DNA of 9,197 nt from NCBI GenBank assembly GCA_025924435.1, contig JAICIL010000177.1, positions 1-9,197 on the forward strand. Direction: 5' to 3'. A model generated the notes under the pieces. That model had not been told where the DNA came from and did not search any database. It saw only the letters and a program-made list of their open reading frames with translations. Origin of the DNA: Chloroflexia bacterium. Lineage in GTDB: Bacteria; Chloroflexota; Chloroflexia; Thermomicrobiales; JALYUS01. The translations under genes and the position numbers were made by a program. Position 1 is the first letter of the stretch. Every line of letters begins with the position of its first letter. Positions 1 through 5,966 of the stretch are shown piece by piece.

Positions 1-110
1 GCGCCACCTGCCGGGGGGGGGGTGGCGGGGGCCCTCCCCGGCGTGGGGGGGGGTCCCCCCGCGGGGGCCCGGCCGGGGCGCGGCACCCCCCGCGCTACCA
101 CTGAGGATAT
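1..110. other. G/C homopolymer-rich contig end, no gene
   Basis: The first ~100 bases are nearly all G and C, with runs of eight or nine G and six C, unlike the coding DNA that follows. The reading frames here show no recognisable protein. A 6-bp stem (78-83 with 90-95) lies just downstream of the hydrolase stop, but it has no U-tract and would form by chance in such sequence. The most likely explanation is a low-quality or collapsed assembly end; a genuine GC-rich repeat is possible. Confidence 0.6.
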
Positions 111-953
111 TCACATCCGGGCGGACCAGACGCCTTCGATCAGGTCGTCCGATTCCGGGCGCACCTTGCCTTCCGCCTGCAACTTCTCCAGGTGTGCGAG
201 GATGGTCGCGGCGGCGGCGCGGCGGAAGTGGGGCAGCACGACGGGGTAGAGTTCGGGGATCATCGCCTCGATGGTCGTCGGCGCGCGCGAGACGACCGCA
301 TAAATCTCGCTCTCGCGCGTCGAGCGGCGCTCGATGTACTGCGCGAAGATGTCCGGCGGCTGGGTCATCGTCGGCCCGTGGCCGGGGATGATCACCGCCG
401 GGTTGAGGCGCTGCATCCGTTCGAGGGAATCGAAATACTCGGTCATCTTACCGTGCGGTGGGAAGATGCCGACCGTCCCGTGCCCGGAGACGAGATCGCC
501 CGCGATCAGCGTGCGCGACACCGGCTCGTAGAGCGCGATGTGGCCGGGGGAGTGGCCGGGCGTATCCAGCGCCCGCAGTTCGCCATTCTCAATCGGCAGC
601 GTCATGCCGCCTGTCAAGTCTGCGTCAATGTCGGACCAACTGAGGAATTGCCGGAGGATCGGCCGCTCCTTCGGGTTGAGCATCACCGGGCAATCGTAGA
701 TGCGCTTCAACTCCGGCGCGGCCGTCGCGTGGTCGGGGTGGCCGTGCGTGAGCACAATCGCCTTGACGCGGACGCCGTCGCGCCGCCCCAACGCCTCCTG
801 GATGGCGGCCACTCCGGCGGCATCGCCCGGATCAATGACATAGACCTCATGCGCGCCGACAATCGTCGCGTTCGTCGGCTGGTCGCTCATGAAGCCATTG
901 TTCGGTATCTCGACCACTTCGAGCGGGAGCGCGCCTGATTCCATCTGTCCCAT
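111..953 (-). CDS. MBL-fold metallo-hydrolase (LACTB2-like)
   Basis: Predicted 280-residue soluble metallo-beta-lactamase-fold hydrolase. The zinc site is complete: THGHPDH at residues 69-75 (H70, H72, D74, H75), H134 in TPGHSPGH, D153 in AGDLVSGHG and H192 in IPGHGP. The C-terminal ~70 residues are helical and match the winged-helix extension (BLACT_WH type) of LACTB2-like proteins. Family members include thioesterases, glyoxalase-like hydrolases and nucleases, so the substrate is unknown; beside ETF and acyl-CoA genes a thioesterase-like role is a reasonable inference. The start at 953 is chosen because AGGAGG (961-966) sits 7 nt upstream. A longer frame to 1007 only reads through the palindromic repeat at 971-1094 and is rejected. 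It is the last gene of the minus-strand series, 84 bases after the EMO stop, and may be co-transcribed with it. Confidence 0.9.
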   Translation of the reverse strand: MGQMESGALPLEVVEIPNNGFMSDQPTNATIVGAHEVYVIDPGDAAGVAAIQEALGRRDGVRVKAIVLTHGHPDHATAAPELKRIYDCPVMLNPKERPILRQFLSWSDIDADLTGGMTLPIENGELRALDTPGHSPGHIALYEPVSRTLIAGDLVSGHGTVGIFPPHGKMTEYFDSLERMQRLNPAVIIPGHGPTMTQPPDIFAQYIERRSTRESEIYAVVSRAPTTIEAMIPELYPVVLPHFRRAAAATILAHLEKLQAEGKVRPESDDLIEGVWSARM

Positions 954-960
954 CCCCCTG

Positions 961-966
961 CCTCCT
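961..966 (-). promoter_or_regulatory. Shine-Dalgarno of the MBL-fold hydrolase
   Basis: On the minus strand this reads AGGAGG, a perfect anti-16S match, 7 nt before ATG at 953. It decides between that ATG, the ATG at 944 and the repeat-derived ATG at 1007. It lies just outside the inner end of repeat copy 1, so the repeat did not disturb it. Confidence 0.75.
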
Positions 967-970
967 GGTC

Positions 971-1094
971 GAAACCGGGGAGAACCGCAAAGACGCAAAG
1001 AGCGCAAAGGGAGAAGGAGAGAGATTCGTTTTTTCTCTCATCCCCTCTTTGCGTCTTCTGCGTCCTCTGCGTCTTTGCGGTTCTCCCCGGTTTC
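971..1094. repeat. Palindromic intercistronic repeat, family 1, copy 1
   Basis: A 124-base element with perfect 27-bp inverted ends (971-997 and 1068-1094). Inside the arms are tandem 9-nt units of the GACGCAGAG type, three of them at 1047-1073 on the minus strand. The centre is a short A/G-then-T/C-rich segment. The core AACCGCAAAGACGCA recurs at 8496-8624 and, with G substitutions, at 4727-4856. No transposase lies inside, so it resembles a MITE or REP-like element. Its right half is the 3' end of the EMO gene. When transcribed it would fold into a long hairpin. Read as protein it gives NRKDAEDAE or SLRLCG, typical spurious-ORF peptides. Confidence 0.9.
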
Positions 1095-3173
1095 CGTTTT
1101 CGTCACCATCGCCGCCGCGACGAGTTCGGCGATGTCGCGCACCTGCAAGGTGTCGTTCGCGCCGACGCCGTTGATGCCGTCCTCGAACATCGTCATGCAG
1201 AAGGGGCAGGCGGCGGCGAGCGTCGTCGCGCCCGTTTCCAATGCCTCGCTGACGCGCGCCTGATTGATCCGGCTGCCGCGCGTCTCCTCCATAAAGAGGC
1301 GGCCGCCGCCGCCGCCGCAGCAGAACGACTGGTTGCGGTTCCGCCCCATCTCCGTCAGTTCCGCGCCCGGCAGCGCCGTGACGACGCTACGCGGGTCGTC
1401 GTAGACCTTGTTGTACCGCCCCAGATAACACGGGTCGTGGTACGTCACCGTGCCGCGCGCGACATCGGAGGCCGGGTCGAGCGCGATGCGCCCCTCCGCG
1501 ATCAACTGTCTGATCAGTTCGCTGTGGTGGACAATGTCGTAGTTGCCGCCGATCTGCGGGTACTCATTCTTGATCGCGTTGAAGCAGTGCGGGCAGGCGG
1601 TGACGATCTTCTTGAAACTGTACTGGTTGAGCGTCTCGACCGTCTGCTGCGCCAGCATCTGCGCGAGATACTCGTTGCCCACGCGGCGCGCGGGGTCGCC
1701 GGTGCAGGTCTCCTCCTTGCCGAGGATGGCGAAATTAATCCCCGCCGCTTGCAGGATGCGCGCGAGGGCCATCGTCGTGCGCTGGTTGCGGCTGTCGAAC
1801 GAACCGAGGCAGCCGACGAAGAACAAGACCTCGACCTCTTCCTCCGCGGCCGCCGCTTCGCCCATGATGCGCACCGGCTGCGCCATTTTCTTCGTCCACG
1901 CGTCGCGCTGGTTCGGCGGGAACTGATACGGGCTGCTGAGGCGTTCGAGGTTGTTGAAGACGTTCGTCAGTTCGTCGGGGAACTCGCTCTGCTCCAGGAC
2001 GAGGTTGCGGCGCATGCCGACGATCAGCGGCACATGCTCGATGTAGACGGGGCATTGCTCCATGCACGCGCCGCAGGTCGTGCAATCCCAGAGTTCTTCC
2101 GTGCTCACCACGCCGCCGATCAATTCGCGCTCCGGCCCCTCGCCCCAGCGATAGCGCGCCGAGTTCTCGCCCTCGCCGAGTTCGCCGGAGAAGATGCCGC
2201 CGCTGTCCGCCATGTAGCCGCCGATCTCCAGGATCAGGTCGCGCGGGCGGAGCGGCTTATCCGTGTTGAAGGTCGGGCAGTATTCCAAACAGCGCCCGCA
2301 GTGCATGCAGGCGTCGAGATTCATCAGTTGCGCCCAACTGAAGTCCTCCAGTTTCGCGATGCCGAAGGACTCCGCCTCCTCCAGATTCTCGATCGGCGCC
2401 AGTTCGCCCATCGGCCTCAGCCGCCGGAAGAAGACATTGGCGAGGCTCGTGAAGGGATGGATCATCTTGCTGTAAGCGAAGTAGGCGAGGAAGGCGAACG
2501 TCGTCGCGAAGTGGCTCCACCAGTTCACCTGATGCAGCGCCCGCAGCCAGCCGTCCGAGAGGCCGCGCAAGGGGATCGCCATCGCGTAGGAGACGAACGA
2601 CCATTTCGCCCACGGATCGTGCTGGACGCCGAGGCGGAGCGCACCGAGCACATATCCCTGAACGGTGAGGACGGCGAGGAACGAGAGCAGGACGAGGTCG
2701 TCCGCGCTCGTCTCCTGCTGCTTCGGGCGGACGACGAGGCGGCGGTAGAAGGCCATCAGGACGCCCGCGATCAGCAGCAGCCCGGCGAGGTTCATCGCCA
2801 GTTTGTAGCCGAGATAGAAGTTCCCCCGGTAGAAACTGTAGTGGAAAATCGGCACGGTGATGTCGTCCTCGACCATCACGATGAAGGTGCCGATCAGGAG
2901 CGTCACGAAGCCGACGAAGATGAAGAGGTGCATCAGCCCGCCGTAGCGGTTGCGCCGTCGGACGATCCGACCGTGCAGGATGCTCTGCGTGATCGCGCCC
3001 CGCAGCCGCCTGCCCCACGCGTTGAAGCGGTCTTCCGGCTGGCCGGTGCGCCACATCCGCACCCGCCGCGCGAGGCCGTAGGCGAGGAAGCCGACGGGGA
3101 TGATGAGCAGCGCGTAGACCGCGATCTGCCCCAGCGTATGGACGTTCCATTCGATCTGCCGCGTCGGCGTCAC
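1038..3173 (-). CDS. Membrane heme b/Fe-S oxidoreductase, ETF:menaquinone oxidoreductase (EMO) type
   Basis: Predicted 711-residue integral membrane enzyme passing electrons from reduced ETF to the quinone pool. The N-terminus (about 1-240) is a NarI/DsrM-like multi-helix domain; H82, H221 and H239 are candidate heme b or quinone-site residues. Two 4Fe-4S motifs follow: C289, C292, C295, C299 and C364, C367, C370, C374. Then come two HdrD-type CCG domains: C455, C490, C527/C530, and C582, C618/C619, C656/C659. This order (NarI-like, ferredoxin-like, CCG-CCG) matches the DUF224/HdrD-like proteins encoded beside etfAB and described as EMO. The adjacent etfBA supports this over a generic HdrD or glycolate-oxidase-like subunit. 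The GTG start at 3173 has AGGGGAG (3179-3185) 5 nt upstream and overlaps the preceding stop as GTGA. An extension to 3542 is arginine-rich shadow sequence. The last 18 residues and the stop come from repeat copy 1. Confidence 0.88.
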   Translation of the reverse strand: MTPTRQIEWNVHTLGQIAVYALLIIPVGFLAYGLARRVRMWRTGQPEDRFNAWGRRLRGAITQSILHGRIVRRRNRYGGLMHLFIFVGFVTLLIGTFIVMVEDDITVPIFHYSFYRGNFYLGYKLAMNLAGLLLIAGVLMAFYRRLVVRPKQQETSADDLVLLSFLAVLTVQGYVLGALRLGVQHDPWAKWSFVSYAMAIPLRGLSDGWLRALHQVNWWSHFATTFAFLAYFAYSKMIHPFTSLANVFFRRLRPMGELAPIENLEEAESFGIAKLEDFSWAQLMNLDACMHCGRCLEYCPTFNTDKPLRPRDLILEIGGYMADSGGIFSGELGEGENSARYRWGEGPERELIGGVVSTEELWDCTTCGACMEQCPVYIEHVPLIVGMRRNLVLEQSEFPDELTNVFNNLERLSSPYQFPPNQRDAWTKKMAQPVRIMGEAAAAEEEVEVLFFVGCLGSFDSRNQRTTMALARILQAAGINFAILGKEETCTGDPARRVGNEYLAQMLAQQTVETLNQYSFKKIVTACPHCFNAIKNEYPQIGGNYDIVHHSELIRQLIAEGRIALDPASDVARGTVTYHDPCYLGRYNKVYDDPRSVVTALPGAELTEMGRNRNQSFCCGGGGGRLFMEETRGSRINQARVSEALETGATTLAAACPFCMTMFEDGINGVGANDTLQVRDIAELVAAAMVTKTETGENRKDAEDAEDAKRG

Positions 3174-3661
3174 GTCTGCTCCCCTGTCTGTACGGCGGGC
3201 GACTCGCGCAACGTGATGGCGGCGCGCTGCGTGGCGCGGATGGCGACGAGCGTGCTGAAAACCGTCGCCGCGAGCAGGAAGAGGCCGACCAGCGCGCCCG
3301 CCGCCAGCAGGCCGCCGCTCCGGTCCCCGCCGCCCGCGAACAGCCCGATCAGCGCGGCGACGAGGGCGGCCACGACCGGCAGGACGAGCAGCACGGCGGC
3401 GATGATCGCGATGGTCGCCCGCAGCGCGCGGAGCCGCGCGTGCGGCCGCTGGCGGCGCGGCTCGACAAAGGCGACGAGCGCGCCGAGCACGGTGCCGCCG
3501 ACCGTAATCAGCGTCGCGCCGACGATCCGCGTCCACCCCCACCCGGCGATCGCGCCGACGACGATCGCGAGGACGCCGACCGCGACGACCGCGCCCGATA
3601 CATAGATCGAGCGACGCTGCTGCTCTTTGTCATCGGACCAGATCGCCGCGAGTCTCGCCAC
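3170..3661 (-). CDS. Small four-helix membrane protein of unknown function
   Basis: I do not recognise this family. The 163-residue frame has a short charged N-terminus, then four hydrophobic segments at about residues 18-40, 46-66, 82-109 and 117-141. An Arg-rich loop lies at 69-81 and the tail is hydrophilic; there are no cysteines and no metal motifs. The positive loop suggests both termini are cytoplasmic. Its TGA overlaps the EMO GTG by four bases, so the two are probably translationally coupled. It sits between etfA and the EMO gene, which suggests an accessory or assembly subunit of the quinone reductase; this is inference from position only. The start is uncertain: GTG at 3661 follows GGAAGGA at suitable spacing, while ATG at 3697 (175 residues) adds a basic stretch beside the repeat. 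Evidence that it is real rests on the helix pattern, the overlap, and the absence of any better frame in this interval. Confidence 0.7.
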   Translation of the reverse strand: MARLAAIWSDDKEQQRRSIYVSGAVVAVGVLAIVVGAIAGWGWTRIVGATLITVGGTVLGALVAFVEPRRQRPHARLRALRATIAIIAAVLLVLPVVAALVAALIGLFAGGGDRSGGLLAAGALVGLFLLAATVFSTLVAIRATQRAAITLRESPAVQTGEQT

Positions 3662-3704
3662 GTCGCTTCCTTCCCGCTCCCTACCGCCCCTACGCATCGC
3701 TTTC

Positions 3705-3749
3705 GGCTCCCCTCTCCATCGCAATGGAGAGGGGCAGGGGGTGAGGTTC
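3705..3749. repeat. Palindromic intercistronic repeat, family 2, half copy
   Basis: On the minus strand it begins GAACCTCACCCCCTGCCCC and runs into a strong hairpin: 11-bp arms at 3709-3719 and 3724-3734 with a 4-nt loop. The same GAACCT, C-run and hairpin layout opens the repeat at 7204-7333. The other half of that element is missing or degenerate here; only a G-rich stretch (3665-3691 on the minus strand) remains. It starts two bases after the etfA stop and lies before the small membrane gene, so as RNA it could stabilise the etfA 3' end or attenuate transcription. There is no U-tract for classical termination. Confidence 0.75.
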
Positions 3750-3750
3750 C

Positions 3751-4704
3751 CTACCCAATCGCCTCCGTCAACTTCGGCACGATGGTGAGCGCGTCGCCGA
3801 CGATGCCGAGGTCGGCGAGTTCGAAGATCGGCGCGTCGGGGTCGTTGTTGATGGCGATGATGTACTTGCTGCCGCCCATCCCGGCGATGTGCTGGATCGC
3901 GCCGGAGATGCCACAGGCGACGTAGAGCGTCGGCTTGACCGTCTTGCCCGTCTGCCCGACCTGGTACGAGTACGGCACCCACCCGGCATCCACAACCGCG
4001 CGGCTCGCGCCGACCGCCCCACCGAGTTTGGCGGCGAGCGCGTCCAGGAGCGCAAAGTTCTCCGCCTTGCCCATGCCGCGCCCGCCGGAGACGATGACGC
4101 CCGCCTCTTCGAGGTTCGGCCCCTCGGACGCCTGCGCGACGGTTTCGAGCACCTTCACGCGGCAGGTCGCCGAATCAACCGGGATCGCGACGGGCCGCAC
4201 CGCCGCCTCGCCGCCGACTTCCTCCGCCGCGAACGCCTTCGGGCGCAACTGGATGAGATGCGGGCCGGGGCCGTCAATCGTCAGCGTGCCGACCGTCTCC
4301 GCGCCGTACGGGACGGTGACGGTCAGCCGGTCGCCGTCGTAGGCGACATCCACCGCGTTGGCGATCACACCCGCGCCCAACTGCCCCACCAGCCGCGCCG
4401 CGACATCGCGCGCCGTGAACGTGCTGGGGAAGAGGATGAGATCGGGCGATTCCCGCGCGATGAGCGCGCCGAGCGTCGCCGCCTGCGGCTCCGCGAGATA
4501 GTCGCCGTACGCCGCGTCGTCGCCGAGATGGACGACCGCCGCGCCGTGCGCGCCCAATGCCGCGACCGCATCCCCGCCCGCCGGGTGGAGGACGACCGCC
4601 TCCGCCGTGCCCAGTTTCCGCGCCGGGACGAGCAATTCGAGCGACAGCCGGTGCGGCGCGCCCTCCACCACATCCGTCCACACCCATATCCGTCGGTCTG
4701 CCAT
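3751..4704 (-). CDS. etfA: Electron transfer flavoprotein, alpha subunit
   Basis: FAD-binding subunit of the soluble ETF heterodimer, which accepts electrons from acyl-CoA dehydrogenases and delivers them to a membrane quinone reductase. It has 317 residues, the usual length. The N-terminal Rossmann-like half has LSLELLVPARKLG at 20-32. The C-terminal FAD domain is complete: SGGRGM (206-211), ENF (215-217), VGQTGKTV (249-256), GISGAIQHIAGM (265-276) and AINNDPDAPIF (284-294), the last two forming the ETF-alpha signature. No N-terminal ferredoxin extension is present. Two ATG codons are adjacent (4707 and 4704). The second is preferred because AAAGGAG (4711-4717) is 6 nt away rather than 3. 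It is 160 bases after etfB, a gap filled by repeat copy 2, and 89 bases before the small membrane protein. The stop is TAG beside the family 2 repeat. Confidence 0.97.
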   Translation of the reverse strand: MADRRIWVWTDVVEGAPHRLSLELLVPARKLGTAEAVVLHPAGGDAVAALGAHGAAVVHLGDDAAYGDYLAEPQAATLGALIARESPDLILFPSTFTARDVAARLVGQLGAGVIANAVDVAYDGDRLTVTVPYGAETVGTLTIDGPGPHLIQLRPKAFAAEEVGGEAAVRPVAIPVDSATCRVKVLETVAQASEGPNLEEAGVIVSGGRGMGKAENFALLDALAAKLGGAVGASRAVVDAGWVPYSYQVGQTGKTVKPTLYVACGISGAIQHIAGMGGSKYIIAINNDPDAPIFELADLGIVGDALTIVPKLTEAIG

Positions 4705-4726
4705 CATTCACTCCTTTGAAACCAAA

Positions 4727-4856
4727 TGAACCGCAGAGACGCAGAGAACGCAGAGAATAAGGAGGATACAAAGAGAAAATATAACGTTTCATTGAGCAAC
4801 GCAGAAAGTATTTCTCGTCTCTTCCCTCTCTGCGTCCTCTGCGTCTCTGCGGTTCA
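4727..4856. repeat. Palindromic intercistronic repeat, family 1, copy 2
   Basis: A 130-base element between etfB and etfA. Perfect 20-bp inverted ends lie at 4727-4746 and 4837-4856, each continued inward by further ACGCAGAGA-type units with mismatches. The centre is unusually A/T-rich for this window (about 4756-4800). It is the GAGACGCAGAG variant of the family; copies 1 and 3 have AAAGACGC. Orientation and placement are the same as in the other copies: it lies wholly between stop and start, beginning 8 bases after the etfB stop and ending 10 bases before the etfA Shine-Dalgarno sequence. It may fold in the etfBA transcript and alter the ratio of the two subunits, which is inference. Confidence 0.9.
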
Positions 4857-4864
4857 ATCGTCTT

Positions 4865-5650
4865 CTAAATGACCTGAATCTGCTTGAGGAAGGCGACGAT
4901 TTCCGGGACGCTCTCGCCGCCGCCGTCGTCGGTGATCGTGCGCGTCTGCTTCGCCTGGCTGACGGGTTCGATGGCGAGGACGCGCTCGCGCGCGCCGGAT
5001 TCGCCCACCGTCGCGGCGTCGAGGCCGAGGGCGGCGACATCGCGTTTGTCGAGCGGCTTCTTCTTCGCCGCCATCATCCCCTTAAAGGAGGGGTAGCGCG
5101 GCTCGGCGATGCTCGCGGTGACGGTGAGCAGGGCGGGGAGCGCGGTCTGGATCGTCTGGTAGCCCGTCTCGGTGTCGCGCTGGACGGTGATCGTCGTCCC
5201 CTCGACCGTCACCGAGCGGGCGAACGTCACCTGCGGCAGGCCGAGCAATGCGGCGAGCGCGCCGGGGAGCATGCCGCTGTAGGCGTCCGTGCTCTCGGTG
5301 GCGCAGATGACGAGGTCGGGCGACTCGGCGGAAAGCGCGGCGGCGAGCGTCCGCGCCGTGCCGAGCGCGTCGGAACCGGCGAGTGCATCATCGCTGACGT
5401 GGATGGAGCGATCCGCGCCCATCGCCATCGCGCGGCGCAGCGCGTCCTCGGCGGCGGGCGGCCCCATCGTCACGGCGACCGTCTCGCCGCCGTGCTGCTC
5501 GACGAGGCGGAGCGCCGCTTCGAGGCCGTACTCGTCGGCGGGGTCGAGGATGGATTTCGCGCTGTCGCGGATCAATCGTTTTGTCGCCGGATCAACGCGC
5601 ATCGCCAGATTCGGGTCCGGCACATGCTTGACACAGACGCAGATTTTCAT
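4865..5650 (-). CDS. etfB: Electron transfer flavoprotein, beta subunit
   Basis: The beta subunit (261 residues, normal length) forms the ETF heterodimer with EtfA and contributes the nucleotide (AMP) site and the dehydrogenase-docking loop. Seen: CVKHVPDP at 6-13, DPADEYGLEAALRL at 36-49 (family NPxDExALExALRL) and the signature region EPRYPSFKGMMAAKKKPL at 183-200. The loop ESTDAYSGMLPG (119-130) lacks the DGDTAQVGP pattern typical of electron-bifurcating EtfB, so a conventional one-electron-relay ETF is favoured. In the docking loop, the position of the human ETF-beta anchor Leu195 appears to be F189. The start at 5650 has AGGAG (5659-5663) 8 nt upstream; the frame continues open to 5968 but that part is promoter and leader. 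It is the first gene of the minus-strand operon, downstream of the TTGAAA-N17-TATCAT promoter. Confidence 0.97.
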   Translation of the reverse strand: MKICVCVKHVPDPNLAMRVDPATKRLIRDSAKSILDPADEYGLEAALRLVEQHGGETVAVTMGPPAAEDALRRAMAMGADRSIHVSDDALAGSDALGTARTLAAALSAESPDLVICATESTDAYSGMLPGALAALLGLPQVTFARSVTVEGTTITVQRDTETGYQTIQTALPALLTVTASIAEPRYPSFKGMMAAKKKPLDKRDVAALGLDAATVGESGARERVLAIEPVSQAKQTRTITDDGGGESVPEIVAFLKQIQVI

Positions 5651-5663
5651 GCTCGTCGCTCCT

Positions 5664-5676
5664 CGGGATGTTCCCG
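5664..5676 (-). promoter_or_regulatory. Short hairpin next to the etfB ribosome-binding site
   Basis: CGGGA-TGT-TCCCG forms a 5-bp stem with a 3-nt loop directly upstream of the etfB AGGAG (5659-5663). Further upstream, 5693-5699 (TCGCAAA) and 5732-5738 (TTTGCGA) are a 7-bp inverted pair 32 bases apart. The leader from the predicted promoter is about 120 nt, long enough for such folding. It matches no riboswitch class that I recognise; a role in translation control is possible but weakly supported. Confidence 0.3.
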
Positions 5677-5779
5677 TAGTACCCTTTCCGGTTCGCAAAT
5701 CACCGGGAGCGTGGCGCGTCCATCCCGTTCGTTTGCGATTCTCACGCAGTGCTGCGGCCATGCGGTACAAACGCGGGCA

Positions 5780-5808
5780 ATGATAGAGAAGGCCCGGCGG
5801 TTTTTCAA
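5780..5808 (-). promoter_or_regulatory. Predicted sigma70 promoter of the etfB-etfA-EMO operon
   Basis: On the minus strand TTGAAA (5808-5803) and TATCAT (5785-5780) are separated by exactly 17 bases. Both boxes are close to the TTGACA/TATAAT consensus, which is notable in such GC-rich DNA. Transcription would begin near 5773, giving a leader of about 120 nt before the etfB ATG at 5650. No comparable promoter was seen between the later minus-strand genes. Confidence 0.6.
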
Positions 5809-5820
5809 CACGGCTGTTGA
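5805..5820. promoter_or_regulatory. Candidate operator shared by the divergent promoters
   Basis: TCAACA-CGGC-TGTTGA is a perfect 6-4-6 palindrome. Its left half contains the TTGA of the minus-strand -35 box and its right half the TTGA of the plus-strand -35 box. A dimeric repressor bound here would cover both promoters. TetR- and GntR-family acyl-CoA sensors often act this way in divergent acyl-CoA dehydrogenase/ETF loci, but no regulator gene lies in the window. The symmetry could be partly forced by two TTGA boxes facing apart, though the extra T and G on each side are not explained by that. Confidence 0.45.
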
Positions 5821-5845
5821 CGCATCCGGCGGAAACGGGTAGCGT
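5817..5845 (+). promoter_or_regulatory. Predicted sigma70 promoter of the acyl-CoA dehydrogenase operon
   Basis: TTGACG (5817-5822) and TAGCGT (5840-5845) are spaced by 17 bases. The -35 is strong and the -10 matches only about half of TATAAT, so this promoter is weaker than its minus-strand partner or needs an activator. The leader to the ATG at 5967 is about 115 nt and contains a 7-bp stem (5874-5880 with 5889-5895, 8-nt loop) of unknown significance. Confidence 0.45.
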
Positions 5846-5966
5846 ATCGTCGTAGTCTTGAACATGGGCAGGGATGCGGCGGGCAGCGGCCGCATTCGCG
5901 GGATCGTTCGTACAGCGGTGTGGCCGCACAGCAACGCCCCACCAACGGACAGGGAGGGTTTTCCAC

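Noticed and set aside
954..1007. N-terminal extension of the MBL-fold hydrolase
   Set aside because: The extra residues (MRSLRLCG...) are the translated palindromic repeat, and AGGAGG at 961-966 serves the ATG at 953.
971..1094. Family 1 repeats as Rho-independent terminators
   Set aside because: The stems are long and interrupted, no U-tract follows the right arm on either strand, and they lie inside what look like operons.
3174..3542. N-terminal extension of the EMO protein
   Set aside because: It overlaps the four-helix protein in another frame, is Arg/Ala-rich with no hydrophobic pattern, and the GTG at 3173 has a good ribosome-binding site and the typical GTGA overlap.
1437..3605. Long plus-strand open frame of 722 codons opposite the EMO gene
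   Set aside because: It is the antisense shadow of a gene with clear cysteine motifs. Its translation is rich in Arg, Ala, Asp and Glu with no domain, as expected from complementary GC-rich codons.
4865..5650. Electron-bifurcating ETF (FixAB/EtfAB with NADH oxidation)
   Set aside because: The EtfB nucleotide loop lacks the DGDTAQVGP-type pattern, and a quinone-linked membrane partner is encoded beside it.
5874..5966. Upstream start for acyl-CoA dehydrogenase A
   Set aside because: The extension lacks a ribosome-binding site and family similarity; MDLNYTAEDK at 5967 follows AGGGAGGG and is a typical family N-terminus.
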